Source: an uncultured Clostridium sp. (GTDB lineage: Bacteria; Bacillota; Clostridia; Clostridiales; Clostridiaceae). Taken from it: a stretch of 64,000 nucleotides of DNA. Below, piece after piece: positions 19,312 through 28,807 of the stretch. A program made the translations under genes and the position numbers. Location: positions 14,477 to 78,476 of the forward strand of contig NZ_CAKVKB010000003.1 in the NCBI RefSeq assembly GCF_934754915.1, read 5' to 3'. Position 1 is the first letter of the stretch. The number at the start of each line of letters is the position of its first letter. Below the pieces are notes generated by a model, which saw nothing but the letters and a program-made list of their open reading frames with translations, ran no database searches and was not told the origin of the DNA.

Positions 19312-20184
19312 ATGACAAATAATATTATTGATAAATTATATGACAGAGTAGAAAAAAGAGGAGTTGTATGTGTTGGACTTGATACAGCATTAGATTATAT
19401 TCCAGATTATATAAAAGAAGGAAGAACTCCAGGAGAAGCCATATTTGAATTTAATAAACAAATAATAGATTCTACATATGATGTAGCAGCATGTTTTAAA
19501 GTTCAGATTGCATATTACGAAGCATTAGGACTTGAAGGTCTTACTGCATATAAGAGAACCCTTGAGTATTTAAGAGAAAAAGATGAAATAATAATAGCGG
19601 ATATAAAAAGAGGAGATATAGCAGCTACTGCAAAAATGTATGCAAAAGCTCATTTTGAAGGAGACTTTGAAGCAGATTTTATAACGTTAAGCCCTTATAT
19701 GGGAATGGACAGTATAGAGCCATATATGCCATATTTAGAAAGTGGTAAAAAGGGTGTATTCAGTTTGGTAAGAACATCAAATCCAGGAGCTGAAGATATT
19801 GAATACATAGATACAGCAGAAGGAAAGAAAGTTTATGAAGTAGTTGCAGATAAGATTACAAAGATGGCTGAAAACTGTACTGGAAAATGTGGATATACTG
19901 CTATAGGCGGTGTTATTGGATGTACTCATGTTGATGAAGGAAAGAAAATAAGAGCTAATTACAGCAACATGTTTTTCTTGATACCTGGATATGGAGCTCA
20001 AGGCGGAACAGCGGAGGATGTTGCTTTATATTTAAATAATGGAAATGGCGGAGTTGTCAATTCATCAAGAGGAATACTCCTTGCGTATAAAAAATTAAAC
20101 AGACCTGCAGAAGATTTTGCAGTATGTGCAAGAGAAGAAGCTATAAAGATGAGAGATGCTATAAAGAATGCTGTTAATAAATAG
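19312..20184 (+). CDS. pyrF: Orotidine 5'-phosphate decarboxylase (long, type 2)
   Basis: Decarboxylates OMP to UMP, the last step of the pathway. About 290 residues, the longer PyrF type. The active-site D-x-K-x-x-D is seen in IIADIKRGDIAAT. The start at ATG 19312 is supported by AAGGAG at 19300-19305. The open frame extends upstream to 19243 without a ribosome binding site, and that extension does not resemble PyrF. Fourth gene of the operon. Confidence 0.94.
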   Translation: MTNNIIDKLYDRVEKRGVVCVGLDTALDYIPDYIKEGRTPGEAIFEFNKQIIDSTYDVAACFKVQIAYYEALGLEGLTAYKRTLEYLREKDEIIIADIKRGDIAATAKMYAKAHFEGDFEADFITLSPYMGMDSIEPYMPYLESGKKGVFSLVRTSNPGAEDIEYIDTAEGKKVYEVVADKITKMAENCTGKCGYTAIGGVIGCTHVDEGKKIRANYSNMFFLIPGYGAQGGTAEDVALYLNNGNGGVVNSSRGILLAYKKLNRPAEDFAVCAREEAIKMRDAIKNAVNK

Positions 20185-20204
20185 TAAAAATATGGAGGTT
20201 TAAG

Positions 20205-20948
20205 ATGGCTGTTACATATAGAAGTGCAAAAGTTATTTCAAATGAAGAAGTATCAAAAGATATATATAAATTAGTGGTTAAAGATGCAGGTGAAATCAAT
20301 GCTGGACAATTTTACATGCTAAAACTTAATGGAACAACACTTTTGCCAAGACCAATAAGCATATGTGAAAAAGATGGAGACAGACTTACATTTTTATATG
20401 CAGTGGTTGGAAATGGAACAAAAGAATTCTCTAAACTTAAAGAAAATGATGAAATTAATTTAACTGGTCCTCTTGGAAATGGATTTGATTTAAGTAAAGA
20501 TTATGGAAAAGTGGCATTAGTTTCAGGAGGAATAGGTACTGCACCTATGTTTGAACTTGCAAAAAGACTTAGAGAAAAAAACAATAGTGAAGTTATAGAT
20601 TTATATTCTGGATTCAGAGATGAAATTTATCTGATTGATGATTTTAAGCCTTATGTCAATGATATAAAGATATCAACAAATACTGGTAAATATGGACATA
20701 AAGGATTTGTAACAGATCTTTTAGATGTGGAAAAATATGATACAGTATTATGCTGTGGTCCTGAAATCATGATGAAAAAAGTAGTTGAAATGTGTAAAGA
20801 AAAGAATGTAAAAGTATATGTTTCTATGGAAAAGCACATGGCATGTGGAGTTGGTGCCTGTCTAGTATGTACATGTAAGACTAAAGATGGTAATAAGAGA
20901 ACCTGCAAAGATGGTCCTGTATTTGATGGATACTATGTAGAATTATAG
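20205..20948 (+). CDS. pyrK: Dihydroorotate dehydrogenase B, electron transfer subunit
   Basis: A 247-residue FAD/2Fe-2S protein that passes electrons from the PyrD FMN to NAD+. The N-terminal ferredoxin-reductase-type FAD domain contains LLPRPISIC; the NAD-binding segment contains ALVSGGIGTAPM. The C-terminal 2Fe-2S ligands are Cys214, Cys219, Cys222 and Cys234. TGGAGG precedes the ATG by 7 bases. It lies directly upstream of pyrD and so forms the heterotetrameric class 1B enzyme. Confidence 0.95.
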   Translation: MAVTYRSAKVISNEEVSKDIYKLVVKDAGEINAGQFYMLKLNGTTLLPRPISICEKDGDRLTFLYAVVGNGTKEFSKLKENDEINLTGPLGNGFDLSKDYGKVALVSGGIGTAPMFELAKRLREKNNSEVIDLYSGFRDEIYLIDDFKPYVNDIKISTNTGKYGHKGFVTDLLDVEKYDTVLCCGPEIMMKKVVEMCKEKNVKVYVSMEKHMACGVGACLVCTCKTKDGNKRTCKDGPVFDGYYVEL

Positions 20949-20966
20949 GAATGGGGCGTGATTGAT

Positions 20967-21863
20967 ATGATGAAGGTAAATATTAATGGTGTAGAATTTA
21001 AGAATCCTGTAATTGCTGCATCAGGAACTTTTGGTTTTGGAGCTGAGTATAATAATTTTTATGATGTTGGAATTCTTGGTGGGATATCATCAAAAGGTCT
21101 TACTATAAATCCAAAAGCAGGGAATGATGGACTTAGAGTATTTGAAACTCCTTCTGGAATGATGAATTCTGTAGGACTTAATAATCCTGGAATAGATGCA
21201 TTTATAGAAAATGAGCTTCCTAAAATGAGAAAGCTTGGTACAAATGTTATAGCTAACATAGGTGGAGGATGTATTGATGATTATGTGGCTGCTGTTACTA
21301 AAATAAATGAAACAGATGTTGATATGATTGAACTTAATATATCCTGTCCAAATGTAAAGCATGGAGGAATGGCATTTGGAATAAAATCAAACGTTGCATA
21401 TGATGTTGTTAAGGAAATAAAATCAATTGTAAAAAAACCATTAATGGTTAAATTGTCACCTAATGCTGAAGATATAGTTGATATGGCAGTTAAATGTCAG
21501 GAAGCTGGAGCTGATTCCATTTCACTTATAAACACTTTAAAAGGTATGGCAATTGACATATATAAGAGAAAGCCAGTATTTAATAATGTAACAGCAGGTC
21601 TTTCTGGTCCCGCTGTAAAACCAGTAGCTTTAAGAATGGTTTATGAAGTATCTAAAGCAGTTGATATTCCCGTTATAGGTCTTGGAGGAATTTCAAATGG
21701 GAAAGATGCTATTGAATTTATGATGGCGGGAGCAAGTGCTATTCAGATAGGTACAATTAATTTTATAAATCCTATGGCTGGAAAAGATATTATTGAAGAA
21801 ATGGAAAATTTCTTGAAGGAACAAGGGATTAAAGATATAAATGAGATAGTTGGTATAATTTAA
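20967..21863 (+). CDS. pyrD: Dihydroorotate dehydrogenase B, catalytic subunit
   Basis: FMN-dependent oxidation of dihydroorotate to orotate. About 298 residues. It has the class 1B active-site region [14 protein letters not shown] with Cys as catalytic base, plus KLSPNAEDI and [26 protein letters not shown] (FMN phosphate site). ATG 20967 (or 20970) follows a GGGG site at 20953-20956; GTG 20958 is too close to that site. Last gene of the pyrB-I-C-F-K-D unit. Confidence 0.95.
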   Translation: MMKVNINGVEFKNPVIAASGTFGFGAEYNNFYDVGILGGISSKGLTINPKAGNDGLRVFETPSGMMNSVGLNNPGIDAFIENELPKMRKLGTNVIANIGGGCIDDYVAAVTKINETDVDMIELNISCPNVKHGGMAFGIKSNVAYDVVKEIKSIVKKPLMVKLSPNAEDIVDMAVKCQEAGADSISLINTLKGMAIDIYKRKPVFNNVTAGLSGPAVKPVALRMVYEVSKAVDIPVIGLGGISNGKDAIEFMMAGASAIQIGTINFINPMAGKDIIEEMENFLKEQGIKDINEIVGII

Positions 21864-22243
21864 TGTTAATGAAAATTAATATTATATAATCTTTCTTTTA
21901 AGTGATAAAATGATATTCATGTTACTCAGTATTATTATTTATTCACTTGACAAAAAATTACTCTCAAAGTATAATAGTCCTATATCAGTACTATTAAAAA
22001 CGAATGAAAAATATAAAGGATATCAATACAAAACAAAAGTATTTTGTATTGCATGGCAGAGTTTTAGTATTATATATAAAAATTATGCCAGAAAAGCATT
22101 ATATTCTATTTAATCTTATGGACATATATTTGTTTAAATTTCAAAAAAATGTTTTGAGAATAACCTTTTGCATTTATTGCAAAAGGTTAACTTTAAAATC
22201 AATAGTCCTAAAACAATACAGTATTATGAAAGGAATAAATGAT
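21864..22243. other. Intergenic region after pyrD
   Basis: No ORF with a ribosome binding site and no repeat copy were seen. Overlapping short open frames run into the next gene but have no start context. It contains the 12-bp hairpin listed separately. Confidence 0.55.
22161..22189. promoter_or_regulatory. 12-bp perfect hairpin upstream of the flavodoxin-like pseudogene
   Basis: TAACCTTTTGCA (22161-22172), a 5-base loop, TGCAAAAGGTTA (22178-22189). It has no following T-run, so it is not a typical terminator. A dimeric-repressor operator or an mRNA hairpin are both possible. Confidence 0.5.
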
Positions 22244-22785
22244 ATGAAAATTTTAATTTTACATGGTAGTGCTCGCAAAAATGGAAATACAGGAATTTTA
22301 GCTGATGAATTTGCTCGTGGGGCAAAAGATGCAGGGCATGAAGTTACTAGAATTGAATTAAAAGAAAAAGTAATTAAAGATTGTGTAGGATGTGGCATCT
22401 GTCAGACAAATGGTGGAAAATGTGTGCAGAAAGATGATATGTTAGATATTTACAATGAAATACTAGACACAGATGTCATTGCTTTCATATCTCCAGTATA
22501 TTTTTACACATGGACTTCTTTAATGAAGCGTGTTCTTGATCGAACATTTGCTATCGAAACTTTACTTACTAATAAAATATTTTATTTGGTTTCAGCTGGA
22601 GCTTAACTAGAAGAGAAATATATGAAAACAATGTTTGATTGCTATCATCAGTATGTTTCATGTTTTCGAGGTGAAGGAAACAAAGATGGAGGGATTCTTA
22701 TGGCTTATGGTGTGAATTCTCCTGCTGATGTTAAGAATACAAATTATATACAAATGGCATATGATTTGGGAAATGGAATTATGTA
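22244..22785 (+). pseudogene. NAD(P)H-dependent FMN reductase/flavodoxin-like, broken
   Basis: The start ATG 22244 has an AAAGGAATAAATG context. The product begins MKILILHGSARKNGNTGILA (flavin phosphate loop GSARKNGNT) and contains CVGCGICQTNGGKC and ISPVYFYTWTSLMKRVLDR, typical of iron-sulfur flavoprotein-like oxidoreductases of about 180 residues. An in-frame TAA at 22604-22606 ends it after 120 residues. The same frame then continues with recognisable family sequence (LEEKYMKTMFDCYHQYVSCF...). A one-base deletion near 22739-22745 puts the final residues (QMAYDLGNGIM, stop at 22783-22785) in another frame. One nonsense plus one frameshift mark a pseudogene. Confidence 0.8.
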
Positions 22786-22869
22786 GAAAAATAAAGCTAA
22801 AAAGGCTTAGAAATGTTTCTTCAACTGGAATTAAACATAGTATATTAGTATAATAAATTTAAAATATAA

Positions 22870-22898
22870 TTGACAATAATATAATTTGATGGTATCGT
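22870..22898 (+). promoter_or_regulatory. Promoter of pyrE
   Basis: TTGACA at 22870-22875, a 17-bp spacer, and TATCGT at 22893-22898, just upstream of the second pyr leader. Confidence 0.6.
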
Positions 22899-22916
22899 AA
22901 TAACAATGGATAAACC

Positions 22917-23009
22917 CCTTTAAATTGATTCGAGAAATCAATAAGGAAGTTATGAGAAACCGTAGGCGTATTATGTCTTCCTTTATTTTATAAAAGGAAG
23001 ACTTTTTTG
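22917..23009 (+). promoter_or_regulatory. PyrR-like transcription attenuator, pyrE leader
   Basis: Paralogue of the pyrB leader. The anti-antiterminator stem runs from CCTT (22917-22920) to AAGG (22943-22946) with loop ATTCGAGAAAT. The antiterminator pairs AAGGAAG (22943-22949) with CTTCCTT (22977-22983). The terminator is GTCTTCCTTT (22975-22984) / AAAGGAAGAC (22993-23002) plus TTTTTTT. The loop departs from the AGAGAG core of the pyrB leader, which may weaken regulator binding. Confidence 0.75.
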
Positions 23010-23137
23010 TATATGTAAAAAATAATTAATGTATGCAAAATAAAGATTAAGAAGTTTGCGATTAAAATTAATTATTTAGGGGTAAGTGGCATCAGGCTAC
23101 TTTGTTATTAATATTAAAATTAACGGAGGAATTAAAG

Positions 23138-23812
23138 ATGAAAGCTTACAAGAAAGAATTTATTGATTTTATGATAGAATGTGGAGTGTTAACATTCGGA
23201 GATTTTGTTACTAAGAGCGGAAGAAAGACACCATTCTTTGTTAATACCGGGAATTATCAAACAGGAAGCCAGTTAAGCAGACTTGGAGCATTTTATGCAG
23301 AAGCGATAAAAGAAAACTTTGGTGAAGATTATGATATATTATTTGGACCTGCATACAAGGGAATCCCATTAGGTGTTACAACTGCAATTGCATTATCAGA
23401 AAAATATGATATAGATGTTAAGTACTGTTCAAACAGAAAAGAAGTTAAAGACCATGGAGATAAGGGAATTCTTTTAGGAAGTAAATTAAAGGATGGAGAT
23501 AAAGTTCTTATAGTTGAAGATGTAACAACAGCAGGAACTTCAATTTATGAAACAATGCCTATATTGAAGAGTCAGGGAGATGTTGATGTTAAAGGACTTA
23601 TAATTTCTGTTGACAGAATGGAAAAAGGCCAGGGAGAAAAATCGGCGTTATCTGAGATAAGAGAAAAGTTTGGATTTAAAACTTGTGCGATAGTTACAAT
23701 GGCAGAAGTTATTGAATACTTATATAACAAGGAAATTAATGGAACTGTGCTTATAAACGATGAAATAAAGGCTAGAATTGATGATTATTATGCTCAATAT
23801 GGTGCAAAGTAA
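23138..23812 (+). CDS. pyrE: Orotate phosphoribosyltransferase
   Basis: Converts orotate and PRPP to OMP. 224 residues. It carries the family PRPP-binding motif VLIVEDVTTAGTS (two acidic residues before TTAGTS) and FGPAYKGIPL. ATG 23138 follows CGGAGG; the upstream extension to 23102 has no ribosome binding site. It is separated from the other pyr genes by a pseudogene but has its own matching attenuator, so the two units are probably co-regulated. Confidence 0.95.
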   Translation: MKAYKKEFIDFMIECGVLTFGDFVTKSGRKTPFFVNTGNYQTGSQLSRLGAFYAEAIKENFGEDYDILFGPAYKGIPLGVTTAIALSEKYDIDVKYCSNRKEVKDHGDKGILLGSKLKDGDKVLIVEDVTTAGTSIYETMPILKSQGDVDVKGLIISVDRMEKGQGEKSALSEIREKFGFKTCAIVTMAEVIEYLYNKEINGTVLINDEIKARIDDYYAQYGAK

Positions 23813-23828
23813 AATAAATTTATTTTGA

Positions 23829-23866
23829 AATAAAGCTGCTTCTAAATTATTAGAGGCAGCTTTATT
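23829..23866 (+). terminator. Intrinsic terminator after pyrE
   Basis: AATAAAGCTGC...GCAGCTTTATT with additional pairing TTCTAA/TTAGAG inside the stem. Confidence 0.8.
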
Positions 23867-24445
23867 CGTTGTATAATTTAATAGATTGACAATAGAACAA
23901 CAATTATAAATTGAGCAAAGAGATGATTATGATAGTACTTAAATGAAAAACTGCAATTTATATTTAATTTTGATAATGGATAATTAATATTAGTTAAGCA
24001 TAAATATCTGCATGAAGTGACTGTATATCAAATGATATCTTTAATATAAGATTTTGCTATATATTTATTTGAATTAATAAAAAAATGAAACTTTTAAATT
24101 ACTAATACATTTGAATGAATAGTCAGAAAATAAAAACAACAAAAAATGTTATATTTTTAACAAAGCTTTTAAAGAAATGCATGGAAAAGTCACTAAAAAG
24201 AACACGCATTTAGATAAAAATTATATATTTAGGAATAAATTTAAAACAAATATGATTTTTAACTATAAAAAACAAATATTTTTTTGATTATTTTAAAAAA
24301 AACTTTTGTTTTTGTCGATTTTGTATTATAATCATATTGAAAATGATTTAACAAAGTTTTAAGACTTTGAGTAAATTATCAAACAATTTGTATAGTACAA
24401 AAGAAGAAACTTATAATAGTATACAAAACAAAGGAGGAAACAATT
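23867..24445. other. Long pflB upstream region
   Basis: About 580 bp of AT-rich non-coding DNA. TATAAT at 24327-24332 (in GTATTATAATC) is the best -10; no good -35 stands 16-18 bp before it. AAAGGAGGAAAC just before pflB is a near-perfect ribosome binding site. TTAACAAA half-sites occur near 24158 and 24348 but no full Rex palindrome. The length suggests extensive regulation. Confidence 0.45.
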
Positions 24446-26677
24446 ATGTTTAAACAATGGGATGGGTTTAAAAGTGGACAATGGCAAAAAAGTGTTGATG
24501 TAAGAAACTTTATTCAACTTAACTACACTCCTTATGAAGGTGATGATTCTTTCTTAACTGGAGCAAGTGAAAACACTACTAAATTATGGGATGAAGTAAG
24601 TGACTTATTCAAAAAAGAAAGAGATAATGGCGGAGTTTTAGATGTTGATACTAAGACAGCATCAAGAATAAATGCTTATGCACCAGGATATATAGACAAA
24701 GCAATTGAAAAAATTGTAGGAGTTCAAACTGATGCACCTTTAAAGAGAGCTGTAATGGCTGAAGGTGGAATAAGAATGGCTGAAAATGCAGCTAAAGCTT
24801 ATGGATATGAAGTTGATTCTAAGATTTCTGAAATATTTACTAAGTACAGAAAAACTCACAACCAAGGAGTTTTCGATGCTTATACAGATGAAATGAGATT
24901 AGCTAGAAAATCAGGTATCGTTACAGGTCTTCCAGATGCTTATGGTAGAGGAAGAATCATAGGTGACTACAGAAGAGTTGCTTTATACGGTGTTGATAGA
25001 TTAATCGAAGATAAATTAGCACAAAAGAAATCATTAGAAGTAAGCACAATAGATGAAGATGTTATCAGATTAAGAGAAGAAATATCTGATCAAATAGTTG
25101 CATTAAAAGAACTTAAAGAAATGGCATTAAGTTATGGAATAGATATATCTGGACCAGCAAGCAATGCACAGGAAGCAGTTCAATGGTTATACTTTGGATA
25201 TTTAGCAGCAATTAAACAACAAAATGGTGCTGCAATGTCACTTGGTAGAACTTCTACATTCTTAGATATATACATTGAAAGAGATTTACAAAATGGAGTT
25301 ATAACTGAAGAAGAAGCTCAAGAAATAATTGACCATTTCGTAATGAAATTAAGATTAGTTAAATTCTTAAGAACTCCAGAATATAACGATTTATTCTCAG
25401 GAGATCCAACTTGGGTTACTGAATCAATTGGTGGTATGGGATTAGATGGAAGAACTTTAGTTACTAAGAACTCATTCAGAATTCTTAACACACTATACAC
25501 TATAGGACCATCACCAGAACCAAACTTAACTGTATTATGGTCAACAAGATTACCTCAAGGATTCAAAGATTTCTGCTCTAAGGTATCTATTGATACAAGT
25601 TCAGTACAATACGAAAATGATGATTTAATGGCTACATACTGGGGAGACGATTATGCTATAGCTTGTTGCGTATCTGCAATGAAAGTTGGTAAGCAAATGC
25701 AATTCTTTGGTGCAAGAGTTAACTTAGCTAAAACTTTACTTTATACTATAAACGGTGGTAGAGATGAAAAGTCTGGAGTACAAGTTGGACCTAAGATGGA
25801 ACCAATAACTTCTGAATACTTAGATTATAATGAAGTAATGGAAAAATTTGAAGTAATGACAGACTGGTTAGCTAATCTTTATGTTAATACTTTAAATGTA
25901 ATTCACTACATGCATGACAAATATTCTTATGAAAGCTTACAAATGGCTTTACATGACAGAGATGTATTCAGAACAATGGCTTGTGGTATAGCTGGACTTT
26001 CAGTTTGTGCTGACTCACTTTCAGCTATTAAATATGCTAAAGTTAAGCCAATAAGAAATGAAGAAGGAATAGCTGTGGACTTCGAAGTTGAAGGTGAATT
26101 CCCTAAATACGGAAATGATGATAACAGAGTTGATGATATTGCTGTATACTTAGTTGAAAACATGATGAACAAAATCAGAAAGAACAAGACTTACAGAAAT
26201 GCATATCATACTCAATCAGTATTAACTATAACTTCTAACGTTGTTTATGGTAAGAAAACTGGTACTACTCCATGTGGTAGAAAAGCTGGAGAGCCATTTG
26301 CACCAGGAGCTAATCCAATGCACGGAAGAGATAACAGTGGTTCATTAGCATCATTAAACTCAGTTGCTAAGCTTCCATATGAACATTCTCAAGATGGTAT
26401 TTCTAACACATTCTCAATTGTACCAGATGCATTAGGAAAATCCAAAGAACAACAAATAACTAACTTAAGTGCTATGATGGATGGATACTTTGGTCAAGAT
26501 GCTCATCACTTAAATGTTAATGTATTTAACAGAGAAACATTATTAGATGCTATGGAACATCCAGAAGAATATCCACAATTAACTATAAGAGTTTCAGGAT
26601 ATGCTGTAAACTTCATTAAGTTAACAAGAGAACAGCAATTAGATGTTATAAACAGAACATTCCACGAAAAAATGTAG
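24446..26677 (+). CDS. pflB: Formate acetyltransferase (pyruvate formate-lyase)
   Basis: Anaerobic cleavage of pyruvate with CoA to acetyl-CoA and formate. A 743-residue glycyl-radical enzyme. The active-site pair Cys407-Cys408 lies in [11 protein letters not shown] and the radical site Gly718 in RVSGYAVNF. The ribosome binding site is excellent. Codons in this gene favour C-ending forms (aac, tac, ttc) and cca more than its neighbours, typical of a highly expressed gene. Its activase follows after 252 bp, but a terminator lies between, so pflA probably depends on read-through or its own promoter. Confidence 0.97.
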   Translation: MFKQWDGFKSGQWQKSVDVRNFIQLNYTPYEGDDSFLTGASENTTKLWDEVSDLFKKERDNGGVLDVDTKTASRINAYAPGYIDKAIEKIVGVQTDAPLKRAVMAEGGIRMAENAAKAYGYEVDSKISEIFTKYRKTHNQGVFDAYTDEMRLARKSGIVTGLPDAYGRGRIIGDYRRVALYGVDRLIEDKLAQKKSLEVSTIDEDVIRLREEISDQIVALKELKEMALSYGIDISGPASNAQEAVQWLYFGYLAAIKQQNGAAMSLGRTSTFLDIYIERDLQNGVITEEEAQEIIDHFVMKLRLVKFLRTPEYNDLFSGDPTWVTESIGGMGLDGRTLVTKNSFRILNTLYTIGPSPEPNLTVLWSTRLPQGFKDFCSKVSIDTSSVQYENDDLMATYWGDDYAIACCVSAMKVGKQMQFFGARVNLAKTLLYTINGGRDEKSGVQVGPKMEPITSEYLDYNEVMEKFEVMTDWLANLYVNTLNVIHYMHDKYSYESLQMALHDRDVFRTMACGIAGLSVCADSLSAIKYAKVKPIRNEEGIAVDFEVEGEFPKYGNDDNRVDDIAVYLVENMMNKIRKNKTYRNAYHTQSVLTITSNVVYGKKTGTTPCGRKAGEPFAPGANPMHGRDNSGSLASLNSVAKLPYEHSQDGISNTFSIVPDALGKSKEQQITNLSAMMDGYFGQDAHHLNVNVFNRETLLDAMEHPEEYPQLTIRVSGYAVNFIKLTREQQLDVINRTFHEKM

Positions 26678-26728
26678 TTTTAATTTCATCTACTTACAAA
26701 AGATAAAATAATTAAAGATAATTAATTT

Positions 26729-26768
26729 AGAATCCTGGATGATTTTTCATTATCCAGGATTCTGTTTT
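26729..26768 (+). terminator. Intrinsic terminator between pflB and pflA
   Basis: AGAATCCTGGAT (26729-26740) / ATCCAGGATTCT (26752-26763) then GTTTT. It would lower pflA transcription relative to pflB. Confidence 0.85.
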
Positions 26769-26929
26769 AAAATAAAATTTATAAAGAAATTTTGAAAAAT
26801 ATATATTATTTAAAGAAATACTAATAGCATATCTAACAAAACTCATAATTGTTAAGTGTTAAATAGGTAATGCATAGGATAGTTATAATAAATGCGAAAA
26901 TCAAATGATAATGAAGGTGGAATACGATT

Positions 26930-27640
26930 ATGGTTAAAGGAACAATTCATTCAGTTGAAAGTATGGGACTTGTAGATGGACCAGGAATAAGAGTGGTTAT
27001 ATTTTTTCAGGGATGTGCGTTAAGATGTAAATTCTGTCACAATCCTGATACATGGACTCAAAATGGAGGAGAAGAGTATACTCCAGAACAGCTTGTTGAT
27101 AGAATAGAAAGATTTAAAAGTTATTTTGCAGCAAGTGGAGGGGGAGTAACTTTTTCAGGAGGAGATCCATTAAGACAACCTGAATTTTTATTAGAAACAT
27201 TAAAGCTGTGTAAAGAAAAAGGGATAAATACATGCCTTGATACTTCAGGCTATGGATTTGGTGATTATGACGAAATATTAAAATATACAGATCTTGTTTT
27301 ATATGATATAAAACATTATACAAGAGAAGGATATAAGAATATAACTTTGATGGAAATTGATGAAACATTAAAGTTTCTTGAGGCTATGAAAAGAAATAAT
27401 ACAGAAATATGGATAAGACAAGTGGTTGTGCCTGGATTTACAGACAGCAGAGAGTATTTAGAAGGGCTTAAGAAATATATAGATACAATACCTAATATAA
27501 AAAGAGTTGAACTACTTCCATATCATCTATTAGGAGTAAATAAATATGAGATAATGAAAATCAGATATCCATTAGAAGGTGTTGAAGCTATGGATAAAGA
27601 GCTGTGTAAAAAATATCAAGAAGAAATATTTGGATATTAA
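26930..27640 (+). CDS. pflA: Pyruvate formate-lyase activating enzyme (radical SAM)
   Basis: A 236-residue radical SAM activase that installs the glycyl radical on PflB. The 4Fe-4S ligands are Cys29, Cys33 and Cys36 in CALRCKFC; GGVTFSGGDPL is the SAM-binding GGE-like motif, and DLVLYDIKH is present. There is no extra ferredoxin domain, which fits the PFL activase subfamily. A GAAGGTGG site precedes the ATG. Confidence 0.96.
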   Translation: MVKGTIHSVESMGLVDGPGIRVVIFFQGCALRCKFCHNPDTWTQNGGEEYTPEQLVDRIERFKSYFAASGGGVTFSGGDPLRQPEFLLETLKLCKEKGINTCLDTSGYGFGDYDEILKYTDLVLYDIKHYTREGYKNITLMEIDETLKFLEAMKRNNTEIWIRQVVVPGFTDSREYLEGLKKYIDTIPNIKRVELLPYHLLGVNKYEIMKIRYPLEGVEAMDKELCKKYQEEIFGY

Positions 27641-27647
27641 TGAGTAG

Positions 27648-27686
27648 ACTGCATAAATTAAATAAGAATTTATGCAGTTTTAATTT
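27648..27686 (+). terminator. Intrinsic terminator after pflA
   Basis: ACTGCATAAATT (27648-27659) / AATTTATGCAGT (27667-27678) followed by a T-rich tail. Confidence 0.85.
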
Positions 27687-27722
27687 TTAACCCAAATAAG
27701 TCAAGAATATATTAAAAAAATG

Positions 27723-27753
27723 TTGACATTAACACAACGTTAAAGTTTATACT
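27723..27753 (+). promoter_or_regulatory. MerR-type promoter with 19-bp spacer
   Basis: TTGACA (27723-27728) and TATACT (27748-27753) are separated by 19 bp instead of 17. The spacer contains the dyad TTAAC-N5-GTTAA. This is the hallmark of promoters that MerR-family activators untwist, and it lies directly before a MerR-family gene, so autoregulation is likely. Confidence 0.85.
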
Positions 27754-27808
27754 AAGATTAATCCTTAAGGAATATATTAACATTAAAGCATTGGAGGGAT
27801 TGATGATT

Positions 27809-28597
27809 ATGCTTACAATAGGAGAATTCTCGAAAATATGTAAAGTGACAACAAGGACACTACGCCATTATGATAACATAGATCTAATAAAACCAATAAA
27901 AATCAATGAAGAAAATAATTATAGATATTATGATATAAGCCAGATAAGGACTATGATTCTTATCTCTAAACTGAAAAAATATAATTTTTCTTTAGAAGAA
28001 ATAAAGCAAGTTATTTTAGAAAATGATAGAAAATTTATAATTGATATGATGAATCTAAAGAAAGCAGAGATTCATAAAACAATACAGGATTTTGAAAGGT
28101 TAGAGAAAGATATGAATAATGACTTAATTAATTTAGAGAAAGGATTTGATATTATGTCATTTATGGATAAAATTGAAGTGAAAATAGTAAATGCAGAAGA
28201 TATGAACATTATTTCAACCCGTCAGATTATGAGTACTGAAGAGTATGGAAAATATATAGGTAAACTTTTTGAAAGAGTAGCAAAGGAAAAACTTACAGTT
28301 ATAGGTCCGCCAATGTCTATTTATTATGGAGAGGAGTTTAATCATGATGCAAATGATACTGAAATAGCAGTTCCTATAAAAGAAAGAATATCAAATTCAA
28401 AAATATTTAAAGGCAGAAAATGTGCAATGGCAGTTATAAAAGGTGAATATGATAAACTTTCAGAAGGATATGCAAAGATTATTGAATGGATATCAGAAAA
28501 TAATTATGAAATATCTGGTGAATTTTATGAAAAATATATAAGTGGTCCGATTGATTCAGATGATATTATTACACAAATATACGTTCCTGTAAATTAA
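27809..28597 (+). CDS. MerR-family regulator with GyrI-like effector domain
   Basis: About 262 residues. It has an N-terminal MerR winged helix (LTIGEFSKICKVTTRTLRHYDNIDLI, then YRYYDISQI), a coiled-coil dimerisation helix (about 75-120), and a C-terminal GyrI-like/BmrR-type ligand domain (about 125-262) ending in a PVN motif. Such regulators sense hydrophobic or cationic compounds. ATG 27809 lies 10 bases after GGAGGG; ATG 27803 is an alternative. No transporter or other target gene is adjacent, so the regulon is unknown. Confidence 0.88.
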   Translation: MLTIGEFSKICKVTTRTLRHYDNIDLIKPIKINEENNYRYYDISQIRTMILISKLKKYNFSLEEIKQVILENDRKFIIDMMNLKKAEIHKTIQDFERLEKDMNNDLINLEKGFDIMSFMDKIEVKIVNAEDMNIISTRQIMSTEEYGKYIGKLFERVAKEKLTVIGPPMSIYYGEEFNHDANDTEIAVPIKERISNSKIFKGRKCAMAVIKGEYDKLSEGYAKIIEWISENNYEISGEFYEKYISGPIDSDDIITQIYVPVN

Positions 28598-28600
28598 AAA

Positions 28601-28665
28601 AAATATATATAACAACATAATAAGTAAAGATTTTATCTTTCATTGTTAATTGAATTATACTTGTA
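28601..28665 (-). repeat. Dispersed intergenic element, truncated copy E
   Basis: On the minus strand: ATTCAATTAACAATGAAAGA, TAAAATCTTTACTTATTATG, then TTGTTATATATATT. The right half of the core palindrome is deleted, leaving a short form. Confidence 0.6.
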
Positions 28666-28739
28666 TAAAATATTATGATTGAATATCCTTAGAGTGTTTT
28701 ATAAATTTTTAATTTGTAATTACTGTTTTATGAAAATAG

Positions 28740-28782
28740 AGCTGTTACATGAGAAAATAAGTCCAATTTCCATGTAACAGCT
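28740..28782. terminator. Bidirectional terminator
   Basis: AGCTGTTACATG (28740-28751) / CATGTAACAGCT (28771-28782) between the convergent MerR and exonuclease genes. Confidence 0.75.
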
Positions 28783-28807
28783 TAATTTGTATTTTAAATA
28801 AATTATT

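Noticed and set aside
22004..22243. N-terminal extension of the flavodoxin-like gene
   Set aside because: Low-complexity sequence through a hairpin with no start context; family N-terminus begins at MKILILHGSA (22244).
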